NCBI GenBank assembly: GCA_030544235.1
Contig: CM060470.1
Span: 18,617,356-18,681,355, forward strand
Length of the DNA: 64,000 bases
Direction of reading: 5' to 3'
DNA from: Lepturacanthus savala
Taxonomy: Eukaryota; Chordata; Actinopteri; Scombriformes; Trichiuridae
Shown: positions 1 through 11,963 of the stretch, in pieces
Layout of the letters: each line of letters begins with the position of its first letter
How positions within the stretch are numbered: the stretch's first letter is position 1
Position numbers and translations under genes: made by a program
Notes under the pieces: generated by a model
Databases searched by the model: none
The model's input: the letters and a program-made list of their open reading frames with translations, nothing else
What the model was told of the DNA's origin: nothing

Positions 1-99
1 TGAACATCCTTCTTCAAAGAGGGTCACCAGAACTGCTGACCGATCAAGACCTGGGTCCATCAGGCTCCAGGGTGTCCGGATAATCAGGACAAGTGGCCC

Positions 100-985
100 T
101 ACTGCAGCATCTGAGGGTGGTCAGAGTTGGAGATAAACAGACAGTTACTGGGACATTGATTGGGCCCAACTTCATGTGCCTTGGCCACAGTCATAATGGA
201 TTCAGTGTTAAGTTGGGCTGCCCCCACCACCTGACGTGAGGGAAAATTGGTATGAGATCAATGTAGCAATCATAGAGGTGGTGAGGAAGTAGTGATACTG
301 TTCTTGAATTGCTGAAGACTGCAGACTGAGGTCACTGTACTCAGGAGGCACACTCAACAGATCTGGAAACTCCTCCATAAATCCTGGGTCTGAAGATAAC
401 TGGGTCTGGGTATGATGGAGGAAGTTAATGTGACAGGACAGGCTCAAACCCATGATCATCTTACTACCCAGTTAATGTGGGAGTTGTGCTTGACCAGCCA
501 GGTATGTTTAAGGAACAAGGAAGCCTGAGGAGAGTGAATCACATAGAAGTTCAATTTGTCATGGTGGTTTCGCAAGACACAAAGACTCACCAGGGTGACA
601 AGATTTTGACTGCACAAAACATGGATTATTGCCAATGCCCATTGGCAATAATCCATGTTTTGTGCAGTCAAAATCTTGTCTCATTTCAGCTGCAGAGAAT
701 GTGCTTGGCTACAGTTAAAAAAAATGGAGCACAAAGAAATGGCGGGTGGTGGGTTCACCAAAGTACTTTTTCAGCGGAGGTAGCCGTGGCTCAGGTGCTT
801 GTACTGGAGGCAACAAAGTCTAAGCTGTGGCAGAAGGTTTAGATTGCTGGAGGTGCTGGATGCGGGCTGAAAGATCCCTAAAGCTAACCGCAACTGTTTC
901 CATTTGATATTGGTGGTGCCCCAAAACCACACCCTGTTGATCCAAGATGGCCTTCATCTGACCTGGGTCTGCTGGGTCCAAAGTC
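100..985 (-). pseudogene. Degenerate Ty3/Gypsy (Sushi-like) gag-protease-pol fragment
   Basis: Read on the minus strand, about 984-824 encodes a gag N-terminus of the fish Sushi-like type (DPADPGQMKAIL, then QQGVVLGHHQ). About 600-456 looks like the end of a retroviral-type protease (LNFYVIHSP, then WLVKHN), and about 400-300 looks like the start of pol (VPPEYSDL). The order is right for gag-pol, but most of gag is missing, the pieces lie in different frames, and the usual initiator before DPADP reads TTG. No LTR was found in the window, so this is an old truncated copy that may continue past position 1. The family call is from recall of typical Sushi-type proteins; the fragmentation is seen directly. 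Confidence 0.55.
597..680. repeat. Perfect 41-bp inverted repeat with a 2-nt spacer
   Basis: Bases 597-637 and 640-680 are exact reverse complements, separated only by 638-639. The next outer pair (596/681) does not match, so the palindrome ends sharply. It lies between the gag and protease remnants of the decayed Gypsy element, and no transposon-like termini are evident. Confidence 0.93.
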
Positions 986-1287
986 TTGTGTCTGGTTATA
1001 CCTGTCAGGGAGTTCAGAAAGAAACCCAATAGCAGCAGAACATCCAACAAAAAGTGCTCTTCAAGGAAATTCTCAGAGGAACAGTCAATAGATAAGGTCC
1101 AGGCAAAAAATGTTAAATACGGTTCCAAACAAACAGAGGATTTCAGGTATCAGAACAGGAAGATGCAGGAGTAGGCAGATAAGAGACTCAGGAACAGCGA
1201 CTCACAGCAACAATGACCAGATGAAGAAGTCTTTTTTTCTGTTTTTTTTTCGGCAGCTGGCATCCAAAATGTTGCGTTGCTGCCATC

Positions 1288-1328
1288 TACTGGACTGGAC
1301 AAGACTGGACAGAACTGGACAGGACAGG
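1288..1328 (+). repeat. Short tandem repeat, about 5/10-bp unit
   Basis: About four imperfect units of a CTGGACAGAA-like motif lie immediately upstream of the SINE that begins near 1330. Confidence 0.75.
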
Positions 1329-1329
1329 A

Positions 1330-1660
1330 TGTTGGTGCAGGGGTTAACACTGTCGCCTCACAGCAAGAACAGGTTCAAGACCTCTTTGGTCTTTGACCTT
1401 TCTGTGTGGAGCTTGGATATTCTCACTGCCCTGCGTGGGTTCTCTCCGGGTTCTCCGGCTTCCTCCCACAGTCCAGAAACATGCTGAGGTCAACTCTAAA
1501 TGGTCCATAAGTGTGAGTGTGTGGTGAAGAGTGAATGGTGTGCGTGCCCCACAATAGGCTGGCGACCATCTGGGGTGTATCCCTGCCTCTCGCCTGTAAT
1601 GCACTGGGATTGGCTCCAGCAGATGCCTGCGACCCTTATGAGGATAGAAGATGAATGAAT
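1330..1660 (+). mobile_element. tRNA-like SINE, copy 1
   Basis: This is a diverged full-length copy of a family seen about nine times in the window. The head has a pol III A-box-like segment (TGGTGCAGGGG) and a B-box-like segment (AGGTTCAAGACC). The body carries TTTCTGTGTGGAG and CCTCCCACAGTCC, and the tail ends in a GAAT-type short repeat. The box positions suggest derivation from a tRNA; this is inference. No family name is assigned. Confidence 0.75.
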
Positions 1661-4600
1661 ATTCACAATGACCTACAGCCACAAGCTTTAGGTAGTGACC
1701 ACAAGGATGAAATCGCAAATAAGTTTCCTTCACATGGTGGCTATGTTCTCCCTTAGGATAGGGTGGGAAACCGAGGAGTTCAGAGTAGAACTCCTGCTCC
1801 TCCATATCGATAAAGTGGCTCGGGCATCTAGTCCTGGACGCCTCTCTCATGAGGTGTTCTGGGGACAGGACTCAGGGCTCAAAAGTTCCAAATATCAGAA
1901 TTACACTTCCAACAGAGCAAAGTTACAGTACTATCCATTTTGTTTTCAAGAGGAGGAGTTACAATGTAGGATCCTAGTTTGGTTTGATTTGGTTTACAAA
2001 CAGAAATTTCCCTAGACTAAACTCATACGAGCCTTCGCTATATGAGAGCTGGAAAACTCACTGGGTAGTGTGATGTCCTCGATGATGAAATGCCTAATTT
2101 GTAAGTATCTGAAACATTTCCCTCTGCTTAGTCCATATTGCTCCTGCAGCTGGAGAAAGGACAGAAGCGTCTGGCCATTAAATAAATTCCAGAGCTTTGT
2201 TTGCCCATGACTGTGTCACACTCTAAATTCGCTGTTCTGATGACTTGGGATATAATGTCTGGGCTACTTTTAATAGGACTAAGAGGGGAAGTAATCAAGC
2301 TCTGGCCCTCTTATGGTGGCCAAAACCAACAGAACCAGGTAAACTCAGAAGAGAGAACATGCCTACCTTGAATTCTAGTGTTTAATTTTCACTGTAATTG
2401 TCTGTTGTTGGATTATTAAGAGTATATTACATTACATAAATCAGGCAATAATATTTCTGTTTATTTAGAGTGATTGTAATTTGTGGGGTTTTATGTGTTG
2501 TCTATTATGTTTCTTGTTGAATAGTAAGATTGTGTGATTGATCAGTAATCATAATTGGTTGATATGGGCTCTAAGTTTTCCATCTATCCACTGTTTCCTC
2601 AGTGTTTGCCCTCTGTACTGGGTGCTGTTATTGGGTTGGGGTGTTTTAAACTTGTATAGCACTTTGTGCGACATTTTATATGTATGAAAAGTGCTTTTGT
2701 TACAGGTCTCAAACGTGGGACCTCGGGACAAATACCATTGTCTGTGGAAACAGACAGAAATGGAGAGTAATGAAGACAGAGTTGTGCATGTGCTGTCCAA
2801 GTTGCGTCTGACAAGTGGGCGGAAGTCCACACCTGAGACCACCCGGGTGGCAACGGTTTCGGCCTCAAAGATTCCATTTACTAACATATTCCCTTCTTCT
2901 CCACAATGTACATAAAAAAATAAAATGTCTGTATAACCGATACTACCAGAAGGATTAATTACCTCTACATTCAAATTAATGTGGTGACACATTCTTGGGT
3001 TCATTGATTGAAGTTTAACAGTAGACATTAAATAGTTTCTAGAGTATTTTTTGTCACCAGGCAAAGTAGGACCTTCTTGTTTACACATCTACTCTTTTAA
3101 AAATGGGCTTCTGAAACTGGAATCTAATTTCTGGCTCTTTTTTTCACATGCAGATATTTTTTATATTGTTCTTTATGCATGCTTATGTGTTTTGGTCATG
3201 TAGCATCTTTGCACCTGAACCCTGATCAGTTGCTTCATTCTTCATTTCTGCTGTATAGTAAACATGTCAGTTCCATGCAAGCACTTTTAACAATTTCATC
3301 ACTAATCCCCCAGTTATTAGTTACTTTAGCAGCTTATCTAAATTAGCTAAAATTCAGATAACTTTGCCTTTAGTTCACATGGCTTCTCCCTCTATTACTA
3401 CTCTGTCTTGCTCAGAATCTCATGTTTAGCGATTCTACTGCTTCCTTCAGTGATAATGGGACATGCAATAAATGTAATATAAAACTAGTGGCTGAGATGA
3501 GGTTCACTGAGGTAGAAAATCTGCTCCACTTCATGGATAATCAGGCCCCAGCCAGCTTAACTTTTACCCTTCCCTGGTAATCACTGCGCAGTCGCCAGCA
3601 GGTAACCCACATGGGGTCATAAGCAGAAGCCCTTTTTTCCAAATAAAATTGATTTAAACATTAGGAAACAACCTTATTAAACATTTGTAAGTATAAAGTA
3701 ATGGCATTCAAATATCTACTTTAATTTTGTTTATTTGCAGCCTAGATCATTACTTTGGATTTGTTTATTTATATCAACTGAGGGTTTGAGTGATTTTGCA
3801 AACAAGGTGAAGTAGAAGCAAGCCACTGACCAGTGAAAGAAAAGGGCTCAGTTGCACAAAGCGAGTCATTGTAATGCGAGGAGGGAGCCACTGAATGAGA
3901 AATCGGTTGACTGACACAAAGCAAGGGGAGGTAGATGTGTCTGCAAACCGGTGAAAAAAGGGTTAAGGTTCATATAGAATATGTGATAATAATAATAATA
4001 ATAGTATTATAGGTAATAGATAATAAACTGACATTTTAGAGTAATATTGTTAAAATTAACTGATTGGCTGATGCAGAAGAAGGCCAAAGCTCTCTGTGAA
4101 GGGGAGGGGCTGTGTGTGCTAAAGGCTTGCTAGGCAATTACTATCAAAATATGTAGTGACAAAGGTAAAGTATCATTCAATGTGTTTTCTTTATTTTCAT
4201 TTCTTTACTATTTACATTGTAGATTCTCACTGAAGGCATCAAAACTATGAATGAACCGATGTTTATGGTGTTGTGTACTTAACAAAAAAAGGTGAAATGA
4301 CTGAAAACATGTTTTATATTCTAGTTTCTCCAAAATAGCCACCATTTACCCTGATTGATAGAGCAAGAAATTCCACTAATTAAATGATAAGGCACAACTA
4401 TGAAGTGAAAACCATTTCAGGTGACTACCATCAGTAAAAAAAAACTTCCTTTAACCTTCCTTTTTTATATAATTTTATTTATTATTTTTATTATTCATTT
4501 TTTGTGCATTATATTTTCTATAAAACGTCACTGAAATGTCTGGTACAAAAAGGGAATGAGAGGCTTCACAAAAAAAAAATGCATTTGTGAAAAACTTCAA

Positions 4601-4905
4601 TAGTTAGTTTACAAGATATGGTTTACATGGATCACTTGACATGTGAAAACAAATAATTGTTTAATAATAAATTTAAAAAAAGTAAGATACAATTGACTAG
4701 ACTGTGACATAAAGGAAGATCAAAAAAGATCAAATAACAATTTAGTTTAGCACCTTAAAACCTATGGATGAAGAATTATAATTATAAACATAATTGCATT
4801 TAATGAAAAGCAAGCTGTCTGCTGTAAGATATATAATGTTGTGATTAACATTTCAAATGAATGCATTATTATAGCAGTGTATTTAAAAAGTAAGCCAAAA
4901 GTCAT
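1661..4905. other. Gene-free stretch, AT-rich, little recognised
   Basis: No gene is supported here. Around 2650-2690 there is a sequence like the 3' tail of fish LINEs (a 'TATAGCACTTTGTGCG' type end). A plus-strand open stretch at 2700-2915 follows an acceptor-like TTGTTACAG but matches nothing I know. A short AAT run lies at about 3990-4003. The rest looks unstructured. Confidence 0.5.
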
Positions 4906-5829
4906 TTACTTTTGATGAATGAATGACAGAATTCTTATCCGGATTTTGGTCAGTTTGAAACCATAAATGAAAGGATTCATAATAGGAGGTATGAGGAGAA
5001 ATTCTATTGCTATAAAGTTCTGAAGGCGTATAGGCAGATATTTTGCTCCAAATCGCATATTCATAACATCCAACAGCATTGTCACAAGAAAGGTGAATAA
5101 GGAAGTTAAATGTGGAACACATGTTTGCATGAACTTTGCCCTGTTTTCTATAGAATTCACACATGTTTTGATCAGATACACGTATGACCAAATGACAAAT
5201 AAAAACTGAAACAGATAAATTATTATTGCTATGTATGCAATAATGCTATTAGCAGTAGTTTCATCTGAGGAACACGCAAGTTTAACAATAACCCAATTTA
5301 CACAAAAGAGCCTTTGAATATATGGGCTGCACAACTTTAATCTAGATACCAGAGACGTATTTACAGCTATGATACAGAAAGGTATTAACCAAGAGAGACA
5401 CGCTAACTTTAAGAGTTTTTGCTTTGACATGATAGAGTGGTATTCCAGGGGTCGACATATAGCCAGATATCTGTCATATGCCATTAATGCAAGAATAGAC
5501 AAATCATTGCAAGTAAAAGAATACAATACCAGAGCCTGAATAATGCATCCACTATAAGAGATGATTGAGACAGGAGAGAACAGATCTTCTAAAAATTTGG
5601 GATAAAAACTTGTTGTTCCATAAACTCCATTTATACAAAGAGCACATATTAGAACATACATCGGTTCATGCAGGTTTTGATCCAAGATGATAGTTAAAAT
5701 AAGACAAATATTCACAAGCAAATTCACACAGTAAAACAGTAAAGTGAGAGAGAAGATAGCAAATCTGTGGTTCTTTGTTTCATTTATACCAGAGAGAACA
5801 AAAAATGTTATTAAAGAACCATTATCCAT
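4906..5829 (-). CDS. Odorant receptor 1 (teleost class A GPCR)
   Basis: This is an intact intronless odorant receptor of 307 residues, a seven-helix G-protein-coupled receptor expected in the cilia of olfactory neurons. Hallmarks seen in order: an N-glycosylation site (NET) near residue 19; LHEPMY before helix 2; MAYDRYLAIC at the end of helix 3; KFMQTCVPH before helix 6; NPFIYG in helix 7. The frame is open 22 codons further upstream (to 5895), but I chose the MDNGS start because its two paralogues start there and family N-termini are short. It is the most diverged of three close relatives (with the receptors at 15354 and 20449) and shares their upstream block. Ligand unknown. Assignment to the teleost delta-type group is from recall. 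Confidence 0.93.
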   Translation of the reverse strand: MDNGSLITFFVLSGINETKNHRFAIFSLTLLFYCVNLLVNICLILTIILDQNLHEPMYVLICALCINGVYGTTSFYPKFLEDLFSPVSIISYSGCIIQALVLYSFTCNDLSILALMAYDRYLAICRPLEYHSIMSKQKLLKLACLSWLIPFCIIAVNTSLVSRLKLCSPYIQRLFCVNWVIVKLACSSDETTANSIIAYIAIIIYLFQFLFVIWSYVYLIKTCVNSIENRAKFMQTCVPHLTSLFTFLVTMLLDVMNMRFGAKYLPIRLQNFIAIEFLLIPPIMNPFIYGFKLTKIRIRILSFIHQK

Positions 5830-5884
5830 AATAGTTAAAACAAAAAGCCATATGATTTGTATCCTGTGCTGTGTAATTGTCTGT

Positions 5885-6060
5885 GTAATTAACACAGTGT
5901 CTACAATCTCTTCTCACTGTTACTAATAAAGTGGTTGACTACATCAGCACACACACTGGGAATTCACATCGACCAATCAATGTTCTGGAAAAACTTTCAT
6001 CTTTTAAGCTCTATTTAAATTCTGGATATTATAAACAACAAAACTTTAATGACCTTGGGA
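5885..6060 (-). promoter_or_regulatory. Conserved upstream block of odorant receptor 1
   Basis: This region resembles the regions upstream of the receptors at 16300-16500 and 21395-21595. The shared core is GACCAATCAATG (CCAAT at 5973-5977), followed by an AT-rich TATA-like stretch near 6025-6035. It could be the proximal promoter or a leader exon. Conservation through paralogy alone is possible. Confidence 0.4.
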
Positions 6061-6119
6061 GAGTAGAGATATCCTCCTTTTTTATCCAAAATTAGTTCCA
6101 GTTTGATGATCAATTTTGT

Positions 6120-6600
6120 TGTCTTGTTGCCTGACTTGTGGCCTCATGTCTTGGACACGCAGGTGAAGAGAAGGTTGGAGCTGTCAACTTGATCACCACC
6201 TGGTAGTGAATTTGCTTCAATGGTGGTGGAGAAGGCCGGTCTGGTCATGTGGGCTTCATCGGACTGTGGCCTTTAGCTCTCACTAGAGCAGTTCACAGTG
6301 TGAAGTGGCTAGAATAAAGATCAGCACCTTCAAATCTGAGACCATGGTTCTCAGCTGGAAAAGGGTTTTGACTCCGGGTTGGGGATGACATCCTGCCTCA
6401 AGTGGAGGAGTTCAAGTATCTTGGGGTCTTTTAGGAGTGAGGGGAAGATGGAGCAGGAGACTAACAGGTGGACAGGGAACTGGGCCTGGGAACGCCTTGG
6501 GGTTCCCCTGGAAATGCTAGATGAAGTGGCAGGGAAAAGCAAACTCTGGACTTTCCTGCTGAAGCTGCTGCCCCTGCAACCTGACCTTGGATAAAGTGGA
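6120..6600 (+). mobile_element. Decayed LINE-type retroelement fragment
   Basis: The plus strand contains EEFKYLGVLF followed by an SEGKMEQET-like segment, and then WERLGVPLE. These are typical of reverse-transcriptase C-terminal debris in fish non-LTR elements. Frames are broken and no intact domain remains. Confidence 0.45.
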
Positions 6601-6689
6601 AGAAGATGAGATTATCAACATAATTTCAAAACTGATATGTAGAATGACATTCACATCCACATATTGCATGTCTCTCCTTATTTGAATGT

Positions 6690-6733
6690 ACAGGTGCTGG
6701 TCATATAATTAGAATATCATGAAAAAGCTGAGG
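6690..6733 (+). mobile_element. Orphan mariner-type terminus
   Basis: An ACAGGTGCTGGTCATATAA-type end, recalled as a Tc1/mariner-family inverted terminus, is present alone. It breaks off where SINE copy 2 begins. Confidence 0.35.
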
Positions 6734-6734
6734 G

Positions 6735-7000
6735 TGACAAAGTGTAGCAGTGGGTGGCGCCGTTGCCTCACAGCAAAAAGGTTACAGGTTCAAGTCCTTG
6801 TTCAAGGACCTTTCTGTGTGGAGTTTGCATGTTCTCCCCATGTCTGTGTGGGTTCTCTGGTTTCCTCCCACAGTCCAAAAACATGCTGAGGTTAATTTGA
6901 GAGTCTAAATTGCCTGTGTGAGTGAACGATGTGTGTGCCCCAGGTTGGGCCTATAATGCACTAAGATTGGCTCCAGCAGATCCCCGTGACCCTAATGACC
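6735..7000 (+). mobile_element. tRNA-like SINE, copy 2
   Basis: A plus-strand copy with the GTTGCCTCACAGC head, the B-box-like AGGTTCAAGTCC, CCTCCCACAGTCC and the TGGCTCCAGCAGA tail region. The middle has deletions relative to copy 1. Confidence 0.7.
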
Positions 7001-7559
7001 CGCCTGAAACAACATTATGCACATGTCAAAGCAGTAGGTGGCACTACTACTAGACTACTCCTAAGATGAAGGCCATTTTAGCGAATCTCCATGGATACAA
7101 CTTACTGTTGCACAGTGTGACATCAAACAATGTCAACAAGAATACATGTGCAATACATGTTTACTTATTTGCATAAATTATGTCTACCAAAGACAAGAGT
7201 TGCAGAATAATGCAAAAACAACCTCTCTTTATAAAAAGATGTTTTAAAGTTAAGAATATCAATTCACTATTGAACAAAATTCACCACTGAACAGAGCAAA
7301 AAAAGGTCCTGTATTACCCTTTATGTTCCCCAATATTTCTAACTCCTAACAAAGTGGGGAACAGGAATTCAGGGAAGATAGGGGTAATCCCTTCAAATAT
7401 ATTGGAAATAAACATTAGAATCACATTCTTTGATCAGGCTATAATTCTCATCATCAAACTTGGATCTGAACCCAAATGCACTCAAAATATGTTTTAATGA
7501 CAAAGTAGCAACAAAGAACACTGAATTTTAGAACTAAAATCCACTCTATCACACAAAGG

Positions 7560-7681
7560 TGTATAATGATGAAGACGGGACACCGGAGTACTGTGTAAAA
7601 CACCGCTTTACTCGTGAAACCCGGAACTGGATACAAACATCTTACTGCTTAGACTTGTGGGTAATGTAGTCTACCGCTACA
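7560..7681 (-). repeat. 3' LTR of the Mag-like element
   Basis: A 122-bp repeat identical to 11964-12085 except at two positions. The polypurine tract abuts it at 7682, and target duplication AAAGG precedes it at 7555-7559. Confidence 0.93.
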
Positions 7682-7693
7682 CCTCCTCCTTTT
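7682..7693 (-). other. Polypurine tract
   Basis: Minus-strand AAAAGGAGGAGG lies directly next to the 3' LTR, as expected for the plus-strand DNA synthesis primer of an LTR retrotransposon. Confidence 0.85.
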
Positions 7694-7916
7694 AGCTAAG
7701 CAATATCTTTTCTTTTTCAGGAAAAGTACTATATGACTCCTTCTGAACATTAAACTCATTTCAAACCTTTTTCGTTTATCAACTCACTATATTCTTAACA
7801 TTCCTATGCTAGTCTTCAGTCTTTTTTCTTTCTTTTCTAACACAACACATTTATCTGGAACTCTTTTCTTTACAAATTAAGAAATGCAGTGAACTGAAAC
7901 ATTCACATTCTTTTCA

Positions 7917-10900
7917 TTATAAATCAAGTCTCTCTGGAGGCCTGCAAACTCTGCCTGACTTGGTAGTTTCAGAGAAGTTCCCAGTGGCTCTCATATGGAA
8001 TCTATTTCTTCTTAGGATGCCCTTGTCCGTTTGTACCAAGTATGACCTTGGCATGTTCGCAGTCCCTAGAACAGTCCCAGGAGCTTTCTCTGTGGTGATC
8101 CACACCTTCTGCCCTGATGGGAGCTCATGAAGTGTTCTGGACCGGTGGCAGAGATTGTAGTGAGTTGCTTGTTTACGCCTTCCTTCCTCATCCTTCCTGC
8201 GAAAAGCCTCTAAGTCAGGCCATTTTGGTGTGAGTTGACTTGGAGATTGAGGTAGGGATGTACGCAGGTTTCTTCCCATTAGCAGCTGTGCAGGGGAGTA
8301 TCCGTGTTCTAATGGTGTGGCTCTATATGCCAAAAGTGCTCTGGTTTGATCAGTGTCTTTTTTCCACAGACTCTTGACCGTCTGCACTGCTCGTTCTGCC
8401 TCACCATTAGCTTGTAGGTAGTGAGGGCTGCTTGTAATGTGTGTGAAGCAGCTCTCTTTTGCAAATGTTCTGAATGTCAGTGAAGAGAACTGTGGCCCAT
8501 TGTCAGATACTACTGTCTCTGGACAGCCATGATGTGCGAAAGCCTCCTTCACAGCACGAACAGTAGCCTCAGAAGATGTGACCTTGAGCTCAGCCACTTC
8601 AAGGTATCTTGAAAAATAGTCAATGATGAGCAGGTAGGTCTTGTTTGCCCACTCAAACAGGTCCATTCCAACCTTTTGCCAGGGCCTGACAGGGACTTGT
8701 GACTGTATGAGGGGCTCTCTGTACTGTATTCTGTGTCTCTGACACATTTCACATCTCTCTACTGTCTCACGAATCTGTGCAGAGATACCTGGCCACCATA
8801 CAGACGCTTGAGCTCTGGCACGGCATTTGGAGATCCCTTGGTGACCTTCATGGAGTTTGTGCATTATGTCCTCTCTGAGTGTCTGGGGGATGACTATCCT
8901 CTCACCTTTCATCAGGAGGTCTCCAGCGAGATACAGCTCTGCTCTGACTTGCCAATAGGGTACCATTCCAGAACCCAAACTGTGCTTCTCTGGCCACTCT
9001 GTTTGACAGTAGCGTACCACTGTTTTGCACATCTCATTAGTTTGTTGTGCTTGTTTAATTTCTGCTAGTCTTGTGTCCGTAGTAGGGAGTGAAGACATAA
9101 CAGCATCCACAAACACCTGGACATCTTTTTCCAGCTGCAGGTCCTCCACAGATGGAGTGTCAGTCAGTGGAGCTCTGGACAATGTATCAGCAGTGATGAG
9201 GTTTTTGCCTGGCACGTGAACAATGTTGTAATCATACCTGAGAAGTCTCAGTCGAAATCTCAACACTCTCGGAGGGAGGTCATCTAAACCTCTGGTGCTC
9301 AACAGAGGGACCAAGGGCTTATGGTCAGTCTGAAGAGTGAAGTGCATCCCTTGCAGGTAAGATGTTAGTCTTTCACAGGCCCATGTGACTGCCAGCGCCT
9401 CCTTCTCAATTTGCGCGTAGCGCTTTTCAGTGTCTGTTAGTCCTCTTGAAATGTATGTGACAGGTTGCCAGGAATTATCAGCCTGCCTCTGTGTGAGTAC
9501 TGCACCTATTCCATACCGTGATGCATCCGCGGTCACTATTGTCTCTGCTGCATTTGAGTACTGAGCCAACGCTTTTGGTGAGCTCAGTCCACTTTTCAGC
9601 TTTTCAAAAGCAGTTTGCTGCGGTTCATCCCAGACCCACTAATTTTTCTCTCTTAGTAGGTCTTTTAGTGGCATGGTGATAGTTGCCATCTGAGGTACAA
9701 ACTTTGACAAGTAGTTTGCCATGCCCATAAGGCGTCTCATGTCCTCCACACATGTAGGCTTAGGCATTTGTAAGATAGCTCTCACCTTGTTTGGATCTGG
9801 CTCAATTCCTTTTGAGGAGACCTTGTGCCCGACGAACGTAATGTGGTCCTGTGCAAACTCACACTTCTCGTTCAGAGTAAGTCCCTCTTCCTGCATCTTC
9901 TGCAGTACTTGGTGCAGTCTTTCATCATGTTCTTGTCTATTTCGTCCATACACCAACACATCATCGGCATGGCATAATACACCCTCGAAACTCTCAAACA
10001 TCTGTGACATCCTCCTTTGAAAATGCTCTGGAGCAGACACAATTCCAAAAGGAGTAATGAAAGTTGTCAGTGGTCGTGATTCTGGGGTTAAGGGAATTTG
10101 CCAAAATCCAGATCGTGCATCAAGTTTTGTGAAAACTTTGGCATCTGACATCATTGCCAGGGTTTGGTCAACAGCAGGCAAAATATGGCGCTCTCTCTTC
10201 ACAGCTGCATTCAGTGGTGTGAGATCTACACAGATTCTCAATTTGTCTTTCATCGGTTTCGGCACCACTACCATCCCTGAGCACCAGGCTGTAGGCTCAG
10301 TCACCTTTGATATGACTCCCATGCGTTCCATTCTCTCTAGCTCCTCGTGTACTTTGTCTCTGAGAGGTAGAGGTACTCTTCGGGGTGTCGACAATGCATA
10401 CGGTATCACCCCTTGTTCTAGCTCAATGTGGTATGGTTCTTTTAGTTTGCCTAACCCTTGAAACACTGATGGATACAGAGCCCTAAAGTCTGTAGCTGCC
10501 TGCGTCATCTCATGGACTCTGTGCACTAGCCCCATGGCCTGTATGGCTGGCAGGCCCAAAAGTGGCTGTGTGAGTCCTGCCACAACGTACACACATTGAT
10601 CTGTGCTTTGGCCCTTTGCACACATTTTGCTCACGAAGCAGCCTTTAACATCCAGTAAATTCTGTCCGGGACCAACTAGTCTTTTCAGTGGTTTGTCTAG
10701 CTTACCATCTCGCTCTGGCTTGAATACGCTTTCTGGAATTGAGGTCACATCCGCGCCTGTGTCTATCTTGAAATTGACTGCGTCTCCATTTAGAGTGACT
10801 TTTTTAATCCATGGCTTGGTGGTTTGTGTAGACACTTCTCCTAAGAATGCATAGTCCTGAGAATCACTGTTTGATGGCACTTCTGTAACTGTGTGCACTG

Positions 10901-11696
10901 CTTGACCGTTACGGCAGGCCACTGCATAATGTCCTTTTTTGTGACACTTTTTGCATTCCACGTCTCTGGCTGGGCAATCTTTCCATGCATGTTTTCTTCC
11001 TTTTCCACATCGGCCACATTCTTTTTCACTTGCCACACCAGGCCTTTGGTATTTGTTTGTCTGTTTCCCTGTATATTGGGGCTTTTTTCCTTTTCCCATT
11101 GTTTTAATGGCGTCCACATTTGTTCTTGAGTCAACTCCTGCTGTACTGTGTAGTATTGTCTGTTGTTTCTTTACAGTCTCACTCTGTCTCACTTTTTGTA
11201 TTGCCTTTGCAAAGGTTAATTCTGAGTCCATTTGTAGTGTTTCAGATAATTTCCTATCTTTTATTCCAACTACAATTCGGTCTCTTATGAGTTCATCTTT
11301 TAGCAAGCCAAAACGACAGTGTTCTGCTAATTTGTGCACTTCAGTAATAAAGGCTTCTGAACTCTCTCCTTCTTGCTGGCATCTCATATTAAACTGCGCT
11401 CTTTCAAATATTACATTGTGTATTACATTGTGTTTGCCTATAAAATGTTGGTCCATTGCAGTTTTAACAGCGCTATACTTCTTTTTGTCGGCTGCAGTCA
11501 TCGGCAAGATACTCAGAATATCATCAGCTGCATCCCCCATAGTATACAGGAGTGCATTTATCTGATAATCTTTGTCTTGGTCTTTTAATCCGGATGCAAC
11601 ATGGAATCTATCGAATCTTCTGATCCATCTCGGCCAGTCAGAAGGATTTGAAAAATCGAAAGGTTCCGGTTGTGTTATTTGCACTGAAACTGCCAT
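7917..11696 (-). pseudogene. Gag-pol polyprotein of the Mag-like element, with one in-frame TAG
   Basis: A single reading frame runs from the ATG at 11696 to the stop at 7917, broken once by TAG at 9641-9639. Before the stop (685 residues): gag; zinc knuckles at about residues 227-241 and 248-261 (the second is a canonical CCHC, CKKCHKKGHYAVAC); an aspartic protease with DTGAD near 312; a reverse transcriptase with KLDARSGFWQ near 524 and catalytic HADD near 576, where a YxDD-type motif is usual. After the stop: RNase H (TADASRYG), an integrase zinc domain (H..H then CEMC) and core (GMDLF, VVSDNGPQFSS, GEAERA). The reading frame on both sides is the same. The TAG falls between RT and RNase H, not at the gag/pol border where programmed readthrough normally occurs, so a disabling mutation is likelier. 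Confidence 0.92.
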
Positions 11697-11951
11697 ATCT
11701 AACTTTTCCCGTTGTCACACGTTTTGGAATTCCTTCGTTCAACTTTTCGTTCCGTTGGAGCCTTTTTTTTTTCTTTTTTTTTTTCTAGCGTATGTGTAGG
11801 TTCCCTCTTACCGCGCAACTTCACTGGCACTCTCTCTGCCTTCGTGAGTCTCAAACTTCGCCGTAGGTAGGTCTACTCTCACTTTCGCTGTGTCCTCATG
11901 CCTGAAGTCATGTAGAGTAATCTATGTCACAGAGATATGCGTTCTAACTCG

Positions 11952-11963
11952 CTTCTGACACCA
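11952..11963 (-). other. Primer-binding site, tRNA-Leu-like
   Basis: Immediately inside the 5' LTR the minus strand reads TGGTGTCAGAAG. This is complementary to a tRNA 3' end CTTCTGACACCA. From recall that matches a vertebrate leucine tRNA; the match weakens after 12 bases. Confidence 0.7.

Noticed and set aside
2549..3088. Open frames on both strands around 2550-3090
   Set aside because: They overlap each other, show no recognisable domain, and adjoin a LINE-like tail. Length alone is not evidence of a gene in AT-rich fish DNA.
9639..9641. Programmed readthrough at the TAG of the Mag-like element
   Set aside because: Readthrough or frameshift signals in these elements normally sit at the gag/pol border. 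This stop lies inside pol, with no obvious pseudoknot-like context, so mutation is simpler.
10057..10461. Open frames on the plus strand across the retrotransposon (for example 10057-10461 and 10951-11565)
   Set aside because: They are antisense shadows of the gag-pol frame, with no domain of their own.
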